In this document: piece by piece, positions 33,806 to 42,156 of the stretch
How the letters are laid out: each line of letters opens with the position of its first letter
Position numbering within the stretch: position 1 is the first letter of the stretch
The notes under the pieces: model-generated
Database searches by the model: none
Told to the model about the DNA's origin: nothing
Seen by the model: only the letters and a program-made list of their open reading frames with translations
Made by a program: the position numbers and the translations under genes
From: Natronohydrobacter sp.
GTDB taxonomy: Bacteria; Pseudomonadota; Alphaproteobacteria; Rhodobacterales; Rhodobacteraceae
Direction: 5' to 3'
DNA: 64,000 bases
NCBI GenBank assembly: GCA_030603695.1
Contig: JAUVXF010000007.1
Span: 62,001 to 126,000 of the forward strand

Positions 33806-35380
33806 TCAATACCCCAGCGCGCAGCCATCCTTGCGCGGGTCTGAGGCCCCCTCCAGCAGCCCATCAGCATGGATGCGGATCGCCTGCGCGCCGCCGATGG
33901 GTGTTTCCGCGCGGGCAACCACATGCCCCAGATCGGCCAGCGCCTGAAAGGTTGCCTCTGGATAGGGGCGTTCCATCATCAGCTTGCCGTCTTCGGGGAA
34001 GGCGCGCGGGCAATCAATCGCGCTTTGCAAATCCATCCCGTAATCCAGCAGATTGCTGACAAACCGCGCATGCCCCGTGGCCTGATAGGCCCCACCCATC
34101 ACGCCAAAGGGCAGGATCACCCGCCCCTCATGGCGCAGCATGGCGGGAATGATCGTGTGCAGGGGGCGCTTGCCGCCTGCCAATTCATTCGGATGCCCTT
34201 CGGCCAGCGTGAACCCCGCGCCACGGTTCTGGAACATCAGCCCGAATTTCTCGGAGGCCATGCCAGAGCCGAAGGGGTGGAAGATGGAATAGATCAGCGA
34301 TACGGCCATCCCGCCGCCATCGACAACTGTCAGATATACAGTATCGCGGTGGATTTCCTCTGTCAGGGGGGCGGGGTCTGGCAGCACGCGGGCCGGATCT
34401 ATCAGCGCGGCCAGCCGTGCGGCGGTCTCCATGCTCAGCATATGCGCCAGCCGCGTGGTATGGGCCGGATCGCCCAACAGGCGGTTGCGGGCCTCATAGG
34501 CCAGTTTTGTGGCCTCTGCTTCCAAATGCGCGCGCTGGTGCCCCAAGGGATCAAGGCGCGCCAGATCGAAATGCGACAGGATATTGAGGATCAGATTGGC
34601 CGTGGCACCCTGCCCGTTGGGTGCGTGTTCCACCAGCTCATGCCCTTGATAGCTGCTGGAAATGGGGGCATTGTAATCGCACAGGCTGGCGGCCAGATCA
34701 TCATGGGTATGACACCCCCCAAGGGCGCGCAGGCTGTTGATGATATCCTCGGCCACCTCGCCCTCGTAAAAGCCCGCACGGCCATGGGTGGCAATACGGC
34801 GCAGCACCTGCGCCTGACCGGGGGCGCGGAAAATCTGGCCCGCGCGCAGGGGCTGGCCACCCAGCAAAAAGAATTCCCGCGCCGCCCCTTGCAGATGGGT
34901 AGAGCGCGGCCAGTCAAAGGCCGTGCGCGGGCCGACGGGAACACCCGTTTCGGCGTAATGGATGGCGGGGGCCAGAATTTCGGCCAAGGGCATCCGGCCA
35001 TGATCGGCATTCAGGCGGCAAAAGGCATCTACCGCGCCGGGCAGAGTGACGGCCTCTACCCCGTAAACCGGAACAGCGCTATGCCCCTGTGCGCGCAGCT
35101 GCGCGGCATCAAGTGCCGCAGGCGCGCGGCCAGAGCCATTGAGCGCGATAATCTCCTGAGTGCCTGCGGGTTTGAGCAGCACAAAGCAATCCCCGCCAAG
35201 GCCGGTCATATGCGGCTCGCAGATGTTAAGCACCATGGCCGCAGCAATCGCGGCATCTGCGGCATTGCCGCCACGCTGCAAGATATCCAGCGCGGTTTGG
35301 GCAGCCAGCGGGTGCGATGTGGCGCACATCCCCCCTGTTGCAAACACGGCAGAGCGGCCGGGGGATTGAAAATCGCGCAT
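33806..35380 (-). CDS. Gamma-glutamyltransferase family protein
   Basis: A 524-residue Ntn-hydrolase of the gamma-glutamyltransferase family, which cleaves and transfers gamma-glutamyl groups, for example from glutathione. It is made as one chain and self-cleaves. The nucleophile region is IHRDTVYLTVVDGGGMAVSL. The Thr after Asp corresponds to the catalytic N-terminal Thr of the small subunit, but the second Thr of the usual TT pair is Val. The oxyanion region is FGSGMASEKFGLMFQNRGAG. It lacks a clear signal peptide (MRDFQSPGRSAVFATGG), so it is probably the cytoplasmic GGT-like subclass. It is transcribed after the ccrM terminator. Confidence 0.9.
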   Translation of the reverse strand: MRDFQSPGRSAVFATGGMCATSHPLAAQTALDILQRGGNAADAAIAAAMVLNICEPHMTGLGGDCFVLLKPAGTQEIIALNGSGRAPAALDAAQLRAQGHSAVPVYGVEAVTLPGAVDAFCRLNADHGRMPLAEILAPAIHYAETGVPVGPRTAFDWPRSTHLQGAAREFFLLGGQPLRAGQIFRAPGQAQVLRRIATHGRAGFYEGEVAEDIINSLRALGGCHTHDDLAASLCDYNAPISSSYQGHELVEHAPNGQGATANLILNILSHFDLARLDPLGHQRAHLEAEATKLAYEARNRLLGDPAHTTRLAHMLSMETAARLAALIDPARVLPDPAPLTEEIHRDTVYLTVVDGGGMAVSLIYSIFHPFGSGMASEKFGLMFQNRGAGFTLAEGHPNELAGGKRPLHTIIPAMLRHEGRVILPFGVMGGAYQATGHARFVSNLLDYGMDLQSAIDCPRAFPEDGKLMMERPYPEATFQALADLGHVVARAETPIGGAQAIRIHADGLLEGASDPRKDGCALGY

Positions 35381-35439
35381 AGTGTCCCTCGCTTGTGATT
35401 AGACGGGACTATAAAGGGCGTGCCCCCCCCGTCCAGCCA

Positions 35440-35466
35440 TAAAAAAACCCCGCCAAAAGGCGGGGT
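35440..35466 (-). terminator. Intrinsic terminator after ccrM
   Basis: ACCCCGCC-AAAA-GGCGGGGT (35447-35466) forms a perfect 8-bp GC-rich stem. On the minus strand it is followed by a run of seven T (35440-35446 as A on plus). This is a textbook Rho-independent terminator placed 51 bp after the ccrM stop, ahead of the gamma-glutamyltransferase gene. Confidence 0.9.
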
Positions 35467-35517
35467 CAGTGGGCGTCCCGGCGGGTAAGTCGGGACACCG
35501 GCGGTAAACTGTAAAAA

Positions 35518-36726
<1,209 letters not shown>

Positions 36727-37353
36727 TCATCTAACGTCTGGACACAAGATTTTGCGTATGGGGGCGAAAGAGCGTCTATGCTCTGGGGTTGGCCCCAAAT
36801 CTGCTATGGCATTTTTGTGACGCTTTGTCGGATATCCGGCATTCTCGGCCCAGCCATAGCCGGGATAGCGGCTATCCAGTTCGGCCATGATCCGGTCGCG
36901 CGTAACTTTGGCGACGATACTGGCGGCGGCAATGGACAGCACCTTGCCATCCCCTTTTACAATCGCCTGTGCGGGGCAAGGCAGATCGGGCGGAAGGCGA
37001 TTGCCATCTATCAGCAAATAGTCAGGCGGCAGGGGCAGTGCAGCAATGGCGCGGCGCATGGCCAGATAAGTGGCTTGCAAAATGTTCAGCGCGTCAATCT
37101 CTGCGGGGCTGGCAGCACCTATCCCGATCTGGGCGCAGGCAAAAAGCTGGTCATTCAGCGCCGCGCGGGCATGGGCGCTCAGGCGTTTGGAATCGCGCAG
37201 GCCATCGGGGATGGCGGCGGGATCCAGCCACACGGCCCCTGCCAGCACAGGGCCAGCCAAAGGCCCGCGCCCCACTTCATCCACGCCCACAATGCGCCGC
37301 GCCCCCGTCAGGGCGGCGGCTTGCTCATAGTGGTAATCGGGGCGCTGCGACAT
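36727..37353 (-). CDS. rnhB: Ribonuclease HII
   Basis: A 208-residue endonuclease that cleaves RNA in RNA-DNA hybrids, including single ribonucleotides in DNA. The active-site signature GVDEVGRGPLAGPVLAGAV (23-41) holds the first Asp-Glu pair. YLLIDGNRLP supplies the third acidic residue, and later VKGDGKVLSIAAASIVAKVT carries the GxGxxx...AAASI block with another acidic ligand near ELDSRYPGYG. It lies directly upstream of ccrM on the same strand, an arrangement conserved in Rhodobacterales, with the GANTC-bearing promoter between them. Confidence 0.94.
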   Translation of the reverse strand: MSQRPDYHYEQAAALTGARRIVGVDEVGRGPLAGPVLAGAVWLDPAAIPDGLRDSKRLSAHARAALNDQLFACAQIGIGAASPAEIDALNILQATYLAMRRAIAALPLPPDYLLIDGNRLPPDLPCPAQAIVKGDGKVLSIAAASIVAKVTRDRIMAELDSRYPGYGWAENAGYPTKRHKNAIADLGPTPEHRRSFAPIRKILCPDVR

Positions 37354-37393
37354 GGCTCTTTATCGCCGCAGCCCCACACCCTCGCAAGGGGGA

Positions 37394-37735
37394 TTAATTA
37401 TGCTGCCTCAGGCACGCCACATCAAAGGCATTGCCCGCCACTCTGCACGCGGCCGGGCGCACAGGGTAAGGCTCGTGATACATATGAAAAGGGGCGCGCG
37501 TGGTTTGAATAACACCTACGGAACGATATCCGCAGGTTTCCGGACAAGTGCATTTCGTGCTGGTCTGGCGGATATTTTGCTTATGCTCAAAATGGGCCGC
37601 GCCAATCACCCCGGCAACGGCCAGGGCCGCGATTGTTCCGGGTTCGGCTTTGGCAGAGGGGGCAGAAATCGTGGCAAGGCCAAGGGCCAGACCAAGAACC
37701 GCCAGCATTCGCAGTGAGCGAAAAAAACGTGACAT
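37394..37735 (-). CDS. Small exported Cys-containing protein of unknown function
   Basis: A 113-residue protein beginning MSRFFRSLRMLAVLGLALGL, with a clear signal peptide ending APSAKA. The mature part has a short hydrophobic helix (TIAALAVAGVIGAAHFEHKQ) and a cysteine cluster (KCTCPETCGY and later AACRVAGNAFDVACL), five or six Cys that suggest disulfides or metal binding. I do not recognise the family. Start ATG 37735 has GGAG 10 nt upstream. The 19 extra residues in the track ORF are rejected because the signal peptide begins here. Confidence 0.6.
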   Translation of the reverse strand: MSRFFRSLRMLAVLGLALGLATISAPSAKAEPGTIAALAVAGVIGAAHFEHKQNIRQTSTKCTCPETCGYRSVGVIQTTRAPFHMYHEPYPVRPAACRVAGNAFDVACLRQHN

Positions 37736-37880
37736 TGCAAAATCTCCATACTCAAAAATTGATGAAAACATGGTTGCGTCTTGAGGGCGCATTTGTCAAC
37801 CAAGGGCGTGTTATCAGATATCATCACACCACTGGCGGCCTGCTATTGCATATCACCGCAAGCCGCGCATAGCTGAGGGC

Positions 37881-38177
37881 ATGAAACGCTTTTACACCCT
37901 CCTTTGCGCCTCTGTCATGGCGCTGACGCTTGCGGGGCAAGCCTCGGCGCAATGTTACGCGGATTACAAGGCCAAGCAGGACAACCCCCTGCGCCTGCAA
38001 TATGGCCTGATCGAATTGCCCGAAGCGGCCTGTAGCTCTGTCCAAGCCGCTTCGGACTATGCGCGCGCGGTTATCGCGCGTTCCGGCTGGACGCTGCTGC
38101 AAATAGAGTCCATCCTTGATGAAACCGAATTCCAGCGCAGGAGAGCCAATGCCGGGGCCATCCATCTCCGCCAGTGA
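37881..38177 (+). CDS. Small secreted protein of unknown function
   Basis: A 98-residue protein with a signal peptide (MKRFYTLLCASVMALTLAGQ ending ASA). The mature protein contains CYADYKAKQDNPLRLQYGLI and EAACSSVQAA, two cysteines that could form a disulfide. It resembles small exported proteins seen before a membrane-anchored winged-helix gene in Rhodobacterales, but I have no function for it. Its 3' end overlaps the next gene by 29 bp in a different frame, so the two are probably translated together. Confidence 0.72.
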   Translation: MKRFYTLLCASVMALTLAGQASAQCYADYKAKQDNPLRLQYGLIELPEAACSSVQAASDYARAVIARSGWTLLQIESILDETEFQRRRANAGAIHLRQ

Positions 38178-38853
38178 CCTGTCGCGCCTTGGCAGCCGCG
38201 CGGTGCTTTGGGGCTTGGGCGCGATTGTGGGCATTCTGGCGCTGACAGCGGTGTTACTGTTCCTGAACCTGCCCGATGCTGGCGCCTTCAATGCGCGGGT
38301 GGAACGCGTGTTTGTGGAAAACGCCGATCTGACCACCCAGTCAGATATCAAACTGCTGGAAATCCTTGCGCAATCGGGCACGGCCTTTTCCGAAACGCTG
38401 GTATCCTACCGGATTGTAATCTTCGTGCTGCTGGTCTTTGCAACAGGGCTGCTGGTGACATCGCTGGCCGTGATTGTCATGCTTGTGACACTGACAAAAC
38501 GCTTGGCGCTGGTGGAAAAGCAGGGTTTGCAAGTCTCGCAGCTGGTAATTGACCGGGCCACGAATTCGGTTGCGATTAATGACATGGAATTCAAACTCAC
38601 CCCCGCCGCGGTGGAAACGCTCGCCGTGCTGGCCGAAGCGCGGATTGACGATGATGTGCTGACAGGCGCGGCAATAGAGGCAATGATCTCTGGCAGGCAA
38701 GAGGCCGATTGCGACGAGGCCGCAGGCGCGACCCGCATCAAACGGCTGCGCGACAGTCTGGGCAATCAGCTGGTTTCGGAAGTGCTGATCAAGAATATCG
38801 CGCGCCAAGGCTATATGCTGGCCATAGATCGCAAGGTGATCTTGCTGCGATAG
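38149..38853 (+). CDS. Membrane protein with C-terminal winged-helix (OmpR/PhoB-like) domain
   Basis: A 234-residue protein with two transmembrane helices (about 16-38, AVLWGLGAIVGILALTAVLL; about 85-112, RIVIFVLLVFATGLLVTSLA). Between them lies a short periplasmic loop. The C-terminal 100 residues have the layout of a Trans_reg_C winged helix: FKLTPAAVETLAVLAEA, then ATRIKRLRDSLGNQLVSEVL and IKNIARQGYMLAIDRK, ending in the typical wing strand. No receiver domain is seen. It could be a one-component membrane regulator with the DNA-binding domain at the C-terminus. ATG 38149 has GGAGAG upstream and overlaps the small secreted protein gene, a possible partner. Confidence 0.7.
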   Translation: MPGPSISASDLSRLGSRAVLWGLGAIVGILALTAVLLFLNLPDAGAFNARVERVFVENADLTTQSDIKLLEILAQSGTAFSETLVSYRIVIFVLLVFATGLLVTSLAVIVMLVTLTKRLALVEKQGLQVSQLVIDRATNSVAINDMEFKLTPAAVETLAVLAEARIDDDVLTGAAIEAMISGRQEADCDEAAGATRIKRLRDSLGNQLVSEVLIKNIARQGYMLAIDRKVILLR

Positions 38854-38951
38854 CATCTGCGACGGGGGCATAGCGCGCAGTTTTGCCCCTGCCCCTTGCA
38901 AGCCCCGCCCTGCAATGCCAGTTATTCCCTATTGGCAAAGGGAGAGACGAT

Positions 38952-40397
38952 ATGCGCATGCATCGGCAATTCTATATCAATGGCACATGGTGCGACCCGA
39001 TTGCAGGGCAGGATTTGCCTGTGATCAACCCCTCCACCGAAGAGCCTTGCGCCATCATATCCTTGGGCGGTGTCGCCGATACCGATCTGGCCGTGGCCAG
39101 CGCCAAAGCCGCCCTGCCCGGCTGGATGCACACCCCACCCGCCGAACGGCTGGAACTGGTGAAACGCATCTTGCACGAATACAAGGCCCGCGCCGAAGAT
39201 ATGGCCCAGGCCATGAGCATGGAGATGGGCGCGCCCATTGATCTGGCGCGCGCCAGCCAATACGGGGCAGGCACATGGCATATCAGCAATTTCATCACGG
39301 CATTCGAGCAGATCGAATTTGACGCGCCGCTGAACGCGCATAGCCCGGAGGATCGCATCATCCGCGAAGCCGTGGGCGTCTGCGCGCTGATCACGCCATG
39401 GAACTGGCCGATGAACCAAGTCACGCTGAAGGTTATCCCTGCCCTTCTGGCAGGCTGCACGATGGTGCTTAAACCCTCTGAAATCGCGCCCCTCTCCTCT
39501 ATCGTCTGGTCAGAGATCATGGATGCCGCAGGCACGCCAAAGGGCGTTTACAACATGGTCAATGGCGATGGGCCGGGGGTTGGCACGCAGCTATCGGGCC
39601 ACCCGGATGTGGATATGGTCAGTTTCACAGGCTCTACCCGCGCAGGCATTGCGATTTCCAAAAACGCGGCAGAAACGCTGAAACGCGTGCATCTGGAATT
39701 GGGCGGCAAAGGTGCCAATCTTGTCTTTGCCGATGCTGATGCAGGTGCCGTGAAACGCGGCGTCCAACATTGCTTCCAGAATTCCGGCCAATCCTGCAAC
39801 GCCCCCACCCGCATGCTGGTGCAGCGCGAGATTTATGATGCAGCCGTAGAAACCGCGCGCGAAGTGGCCGAAGCCACCACCGTTGGCCCCGCCAATGCCT
39901 CTGGCCGCCATATCGGGCCGGTGGTCTCTCAGGCGCAATATGACAAGATTCAGGGGCTGATAGAGACAGGCATCGCCGAAGGCGCGCGTCTGGTTGCCGG
40001 GGGGCTTGGGCGCCCCGATGGGCTGAACCGCGGTTATTTCGTGCGCCCCACTGTCTTTGCAGATGTGACAAATGACATGACCATCGCCCGCGAAGAGATA
40101 TTCGGGCCAGTGCTGTCCATCATCCCCTTCCAGACAGAAGCAGAGGCGGTGCGCATTGCCAATGATACTGTCTATGGGCTGACAAATTATGTGCAATCCC
40201 AGGACGGCACGCGCCGCAACCGCCTTGCGCGGCAATTGCGCGCCGGCATGATCGAGATGAATGGCCGCTCACGCAGCGCCGGTTCCCCCTTTGGGGGCAT
40301 GAAGCATTCCGGCAATGGCCGCGAAGGCGGGGTCTGGGGCATAGAGGATTTTCTGGAAGTCAAAGCTGTTTCGGGATGGGACAGCGCAGCAGGATGA
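38952..40397 (+). CDS. NAD(P)-dependent aldehyde dehydrogenase
   Basis: A 481-residue ALDH-superfamily enzyme that oxidises aldehydes to acids. Motifs are LITPWNWPMNQVTLKVIPAL (cofactor-binding), VSFTGSTRAGIAIS, the general base in LELGGKGANLVF, the nucleophile in FQNSGQSCNAPTRML (Cys in SGQSC), and EEIFGPVLSIIPF. The C-terminus carries PFGGMKHSGNGREGG. Substrate cannot be assigned. The ATG 38952 is preceded by GGGAGAG. A HIT-family gene follows 7 bp later on the same strand. Confidence 0.93.
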   Translation: MRMHRQFYINGTWCDPIAGQDLPVINPSTEEPCAIISLGGVADTDLAVASAKAALPGWMHTPPAERLELVKRILHEYKARAEDMAQAMSMEMGAPIDLARASQYGAGTWHISNFITAFEQIEFDAPLNAHSPEDRIIREAVGVCALITPWNWPMNQVTLKVIPALLAGCTMVLKPSEIAPLSSIVWSEIMDAAGTPKGVYNMVNGDGPGVGTQLSGHPDVDMVSFTGSTRAGIAISKNAAETLKRVHLELGGKGANLVFADADAGAVKRGVQHCFQNSGQSCNAPTRMLVQREIYDAAVETAREVAEATTVGPANASGRHIGPVVSQAQYDKIQGLIETGIAEGARLVAGGLGRPDGLNRGYFVRPTVFADVTNDMTIAREEIFGPVLSIIPFQTEAEAVRIANDTVYGLTNYVQSQDGTRRNRLARQLRAGMIEMNGRSRSAGSPFGGMKHSGNGREGGVWGIEDFLEVKAVSGWDSAAG

Positions 40398-40404
40398 ACG
40401 CTAA

Positions 40405-40788
40405 ATGAAGTATCAATACGACCCCGAGAATATCTTTGCCAAAATCCTGCGCGGGGAAATCCCGTGCAACAAGGTCTATGAAAGCACTCATGCGCTGGCC
40501 TTCACGGATATCGCGCCCAAAGCGCCGCATCATGTGCTGGTCATCCCCAAGGGCGCCTATGTGTGCTACGACCATTTCGCGCGCGCGGCTTCCGAGGCCG
40601 AAATCGTGGACTATACCCGCGCCATCGGAACTGTATGCGACCAGTTGGGAATCGCGCCCGGCGATGGCGGGGCCGGCTACCGCATGATCTCCAACGCTGG
40701 CCAAGACGGGGTGCAGGAAGTGCCGCACCTGCATGTGCATATTCTTGCAGGGCGCAATATCGGGCCAATGGTGATGATGCGCCCTTGA
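40405..40788 (+). CDS. HIT family (HINT-like) nucleotide hydrolase
   Basis: A 127-residue histidine-triad protein of the HINT branch, which cleaves nucleoside phosphoramidates or adenylates. The triad is in VPHLHVHILAG (HxHxH), preceded by the conserved N-terminal ENIFAKILRGEIPCNKVYE and HHVLVIPKG. It is intact and of normal length. It lies 7 bp after the aldehyde dehydrogenase, so the two may form an operon. A hairpin follows before the tRNA gene. Confidence 0.93.
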   Translation: MKYQYDPENIFAKILRGEIPCNKVYESTHALAFTDIAPKAPHHVLVIPKGAYVCYDHFARAASEAEIVDYTRAIGTVCDQLGIAPGDGGAGYRMISNAGQDGVQEVPHLHVHILAGRNIGPMVMMRP

Positions 40789-40797
40789 CGGAACCTT

Positions 40798-40819
40798 CGC
40801 GCCTGTCTAATCAGGCGCG
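40798..40819 (+). terminator. Hairpin after the HIT gene
   Basis: CGCGCCTG-TCTAAT-CAGGCGCG is a perfect 8-bp stem just 9 bp after the HIT stop and 6 bp before tRNA-Cys. There is no U-run, so termination efficiency is uncertain. Confidence 0.55.
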
Positions 40820-40825
40820 CAGAGC

Positions 40826-40899
40826 GGCGAGTTGGCGGAGTGGTTACGCAGCGGATTGCAAATCCGTGTACAGGAGTTCGATTCTCCTACTCGCCTCCA
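40826..40899 (+). tRNA. tRNA-Cys (anticodon GCA)
   Basis: GGCGAGT at the 5' end pairs with ACTCGCC at the 3' end, followed by discriminator U and an encoded CCA. The anticodon arm reads GGATTGCAAATCC, giving anticodon GCA in a 7-nt loop (TTGCAAA). The T-arm contains GGAGTTCGATTCTCC. A complete tRNA of 74 nt including CCA. No integrase or att repeat is visible next to it. Confidence 0.97.
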
Positions 40900-40929
40900 T
40901 AAAATCAATCACGTCCAAGCACTAACTGA

Positions 40930-40948
40930 AAACGCGAAGCGCGCGTTT
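40930..40948 (+). terminator. Possible terminator after tRNA-Cys
   Basis: AAACGCG-AAGCG-CGCGTTT is a 7-bp stem 31 bp after the tRNA, followed by a short CATAGAACGTTTC stretch rather than a true U-run. A weak candidate. The rest of 40949-41190 contains nothing I recognise. Confidence 0.4.
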
Positions 40949-41190
40949 CATAGAACGTTTCAAAGTTCCTGTTCTGGCGCCGTTTTGCGCTGCCGGGCCT
41001 GCGCGTTGATCGCGCGGATATTCCGGCCGCCGCCCCGGCCTGTTTGTGGATCACCGCTTTTGTTGCGTGGCCGTTATCGCTGGCTATTTGTTCATCATCG
41101 CAGCCCGCCCAAGCTGATAATCTGATGAAACCCCGCTAACGGCAGCAATTCCATTGGCCCGAATTTGTGCTGCTCTTGCGCGTCACCTGA

Positions 41191-42156
41191 TCAATACTCG
41201 ACAGTTATCACCACGATATCGGAATATTCGCCAGGCAATGGGGACTGCCCTTGCAAAATTCGGCCATAAACCGGAATCACTTGCTGGCTGCCCGTGGCTA
41301 CCAGCCCGCTGCGTTTATTTGTGGGCTGATCGCCCCAAACCAAGCTGCGCCCGCTATCTTGATAAAGCCCATAGGCGAGCATGCTTGCGCCGCTTGTCAT
41401 CAATCTGTTTGCGGGATTTGTTGCTCCAGGCCCGTTTCCAAGGCTGATACCGACTGAATAGTTTGTCCCGGCAGAGCATGTCACATTGATGGCCGATGAG
41501 GCATCTATAGGGGCCGATATTGATGGCGGCACAAGGCCAAAGGCCAGATCGCTGGTAGAGACAGTGCAGCTTGGCGTCAGGTTTGCGCTTACTGTAAATG
41601 GCGCTATGGCTTGGGCAGTGCCAGAGCAACTGTCATTCCCCGCCACGATCGAAGCATTTACCAAACCGCTAAAGACCGAAGAATAATTGCCTGCCGCAGT
41701 TGTTGAGATCGGCAACACGATTGATGCGTGAATTGCAGTCTCGAGCCGGAATGTCGAAGTTCCAGATGCAAAGCTGTTCTGCAAAATAGTGAATTGCTCA
41801 CGGTTCCATTCCACCCCGCCGCCTGACACCCGGCGCAGGCGATAAGGCAGTTGCGCCGATGGTGTCGCAGGGTTTGTCATGAGGCGGGTTGATATATTGG
41901 GATAAGCGCCGGTTGCACCGCCGCTGCCTGGGCCTAAATCTACACAGGCCTGAACCGACGCCCTATTGCCATTGCCTATGCAGTTTATTGTAAGCGTTCC
42001 AGTTGTCGCGAGCGTAGCCATCGCGCCGGGCGTGACATTTCCAAAATTCAGGTTGGTTATCGCTGCACTACATGTTTGCGCATGGACTGCCGAAATACTG
42101 GCAACCAGGCCAAGGGATAGAACCGTGATTTCAATTAGCTTCCGAACACTTATCAT
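41191..42156 (-). CDS. SCPU-domain pilin/tip protein with two SCPU domains
   Basis: A 321-residue exported protein with a signal peptide ending AVHAQ. It contains two spore-coat-U (SCPU) domains. The first opens CSAAITNLNFGNVTPGA (about 28-44) and the second TPSCTVSTSDLAFGLVPPSI (about 205-225). Each is an Ig-like fold of chaperone-usher pilins. A double-domain protein at the end of the operon is usually the tip adhesin or terminal subunit. ATG 42156 overlaps the usher stop (ATGA). ATG 42165 is an alternative. Frequent SCPU features such as a C-terminal beta strand GEYSDIVVITVEY are present. Confidence 0.87.
   Translation of the reverse strand: MISVRKLIEITVLSLGLVASISAVHAQTCSAAITNLNFGNVTPGAMATLATTGTLTINCIGNGNRASVQACVDLGPGSGGATGAYPNISTRLMTNPATPSAQLPYRLRRVSGGGVEWNREQFTILQNSFASGTSTFRLETAIHASIVLPISTTAAGNYSSVFSGLVNASIVAGNDSCSGTAQAIAPFTVSANLTPSCTVSTSDLAFGLVPPSISAPIDASSAINVTCSAGTNYSVGISLGNGPGATNPANRLMTSGASMLAYGLYQDSGRSLVWGDQPTNKRSGLVATGSQQVIPVYGRILQGQSPLPGEYSDIVVITVEY

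Noticed and set aside
40826-41190. Integration site (att) at tRNA-Cys
   Set aside because: No repeated copy of the tRNA 3' end and no integrase are visible in the window.
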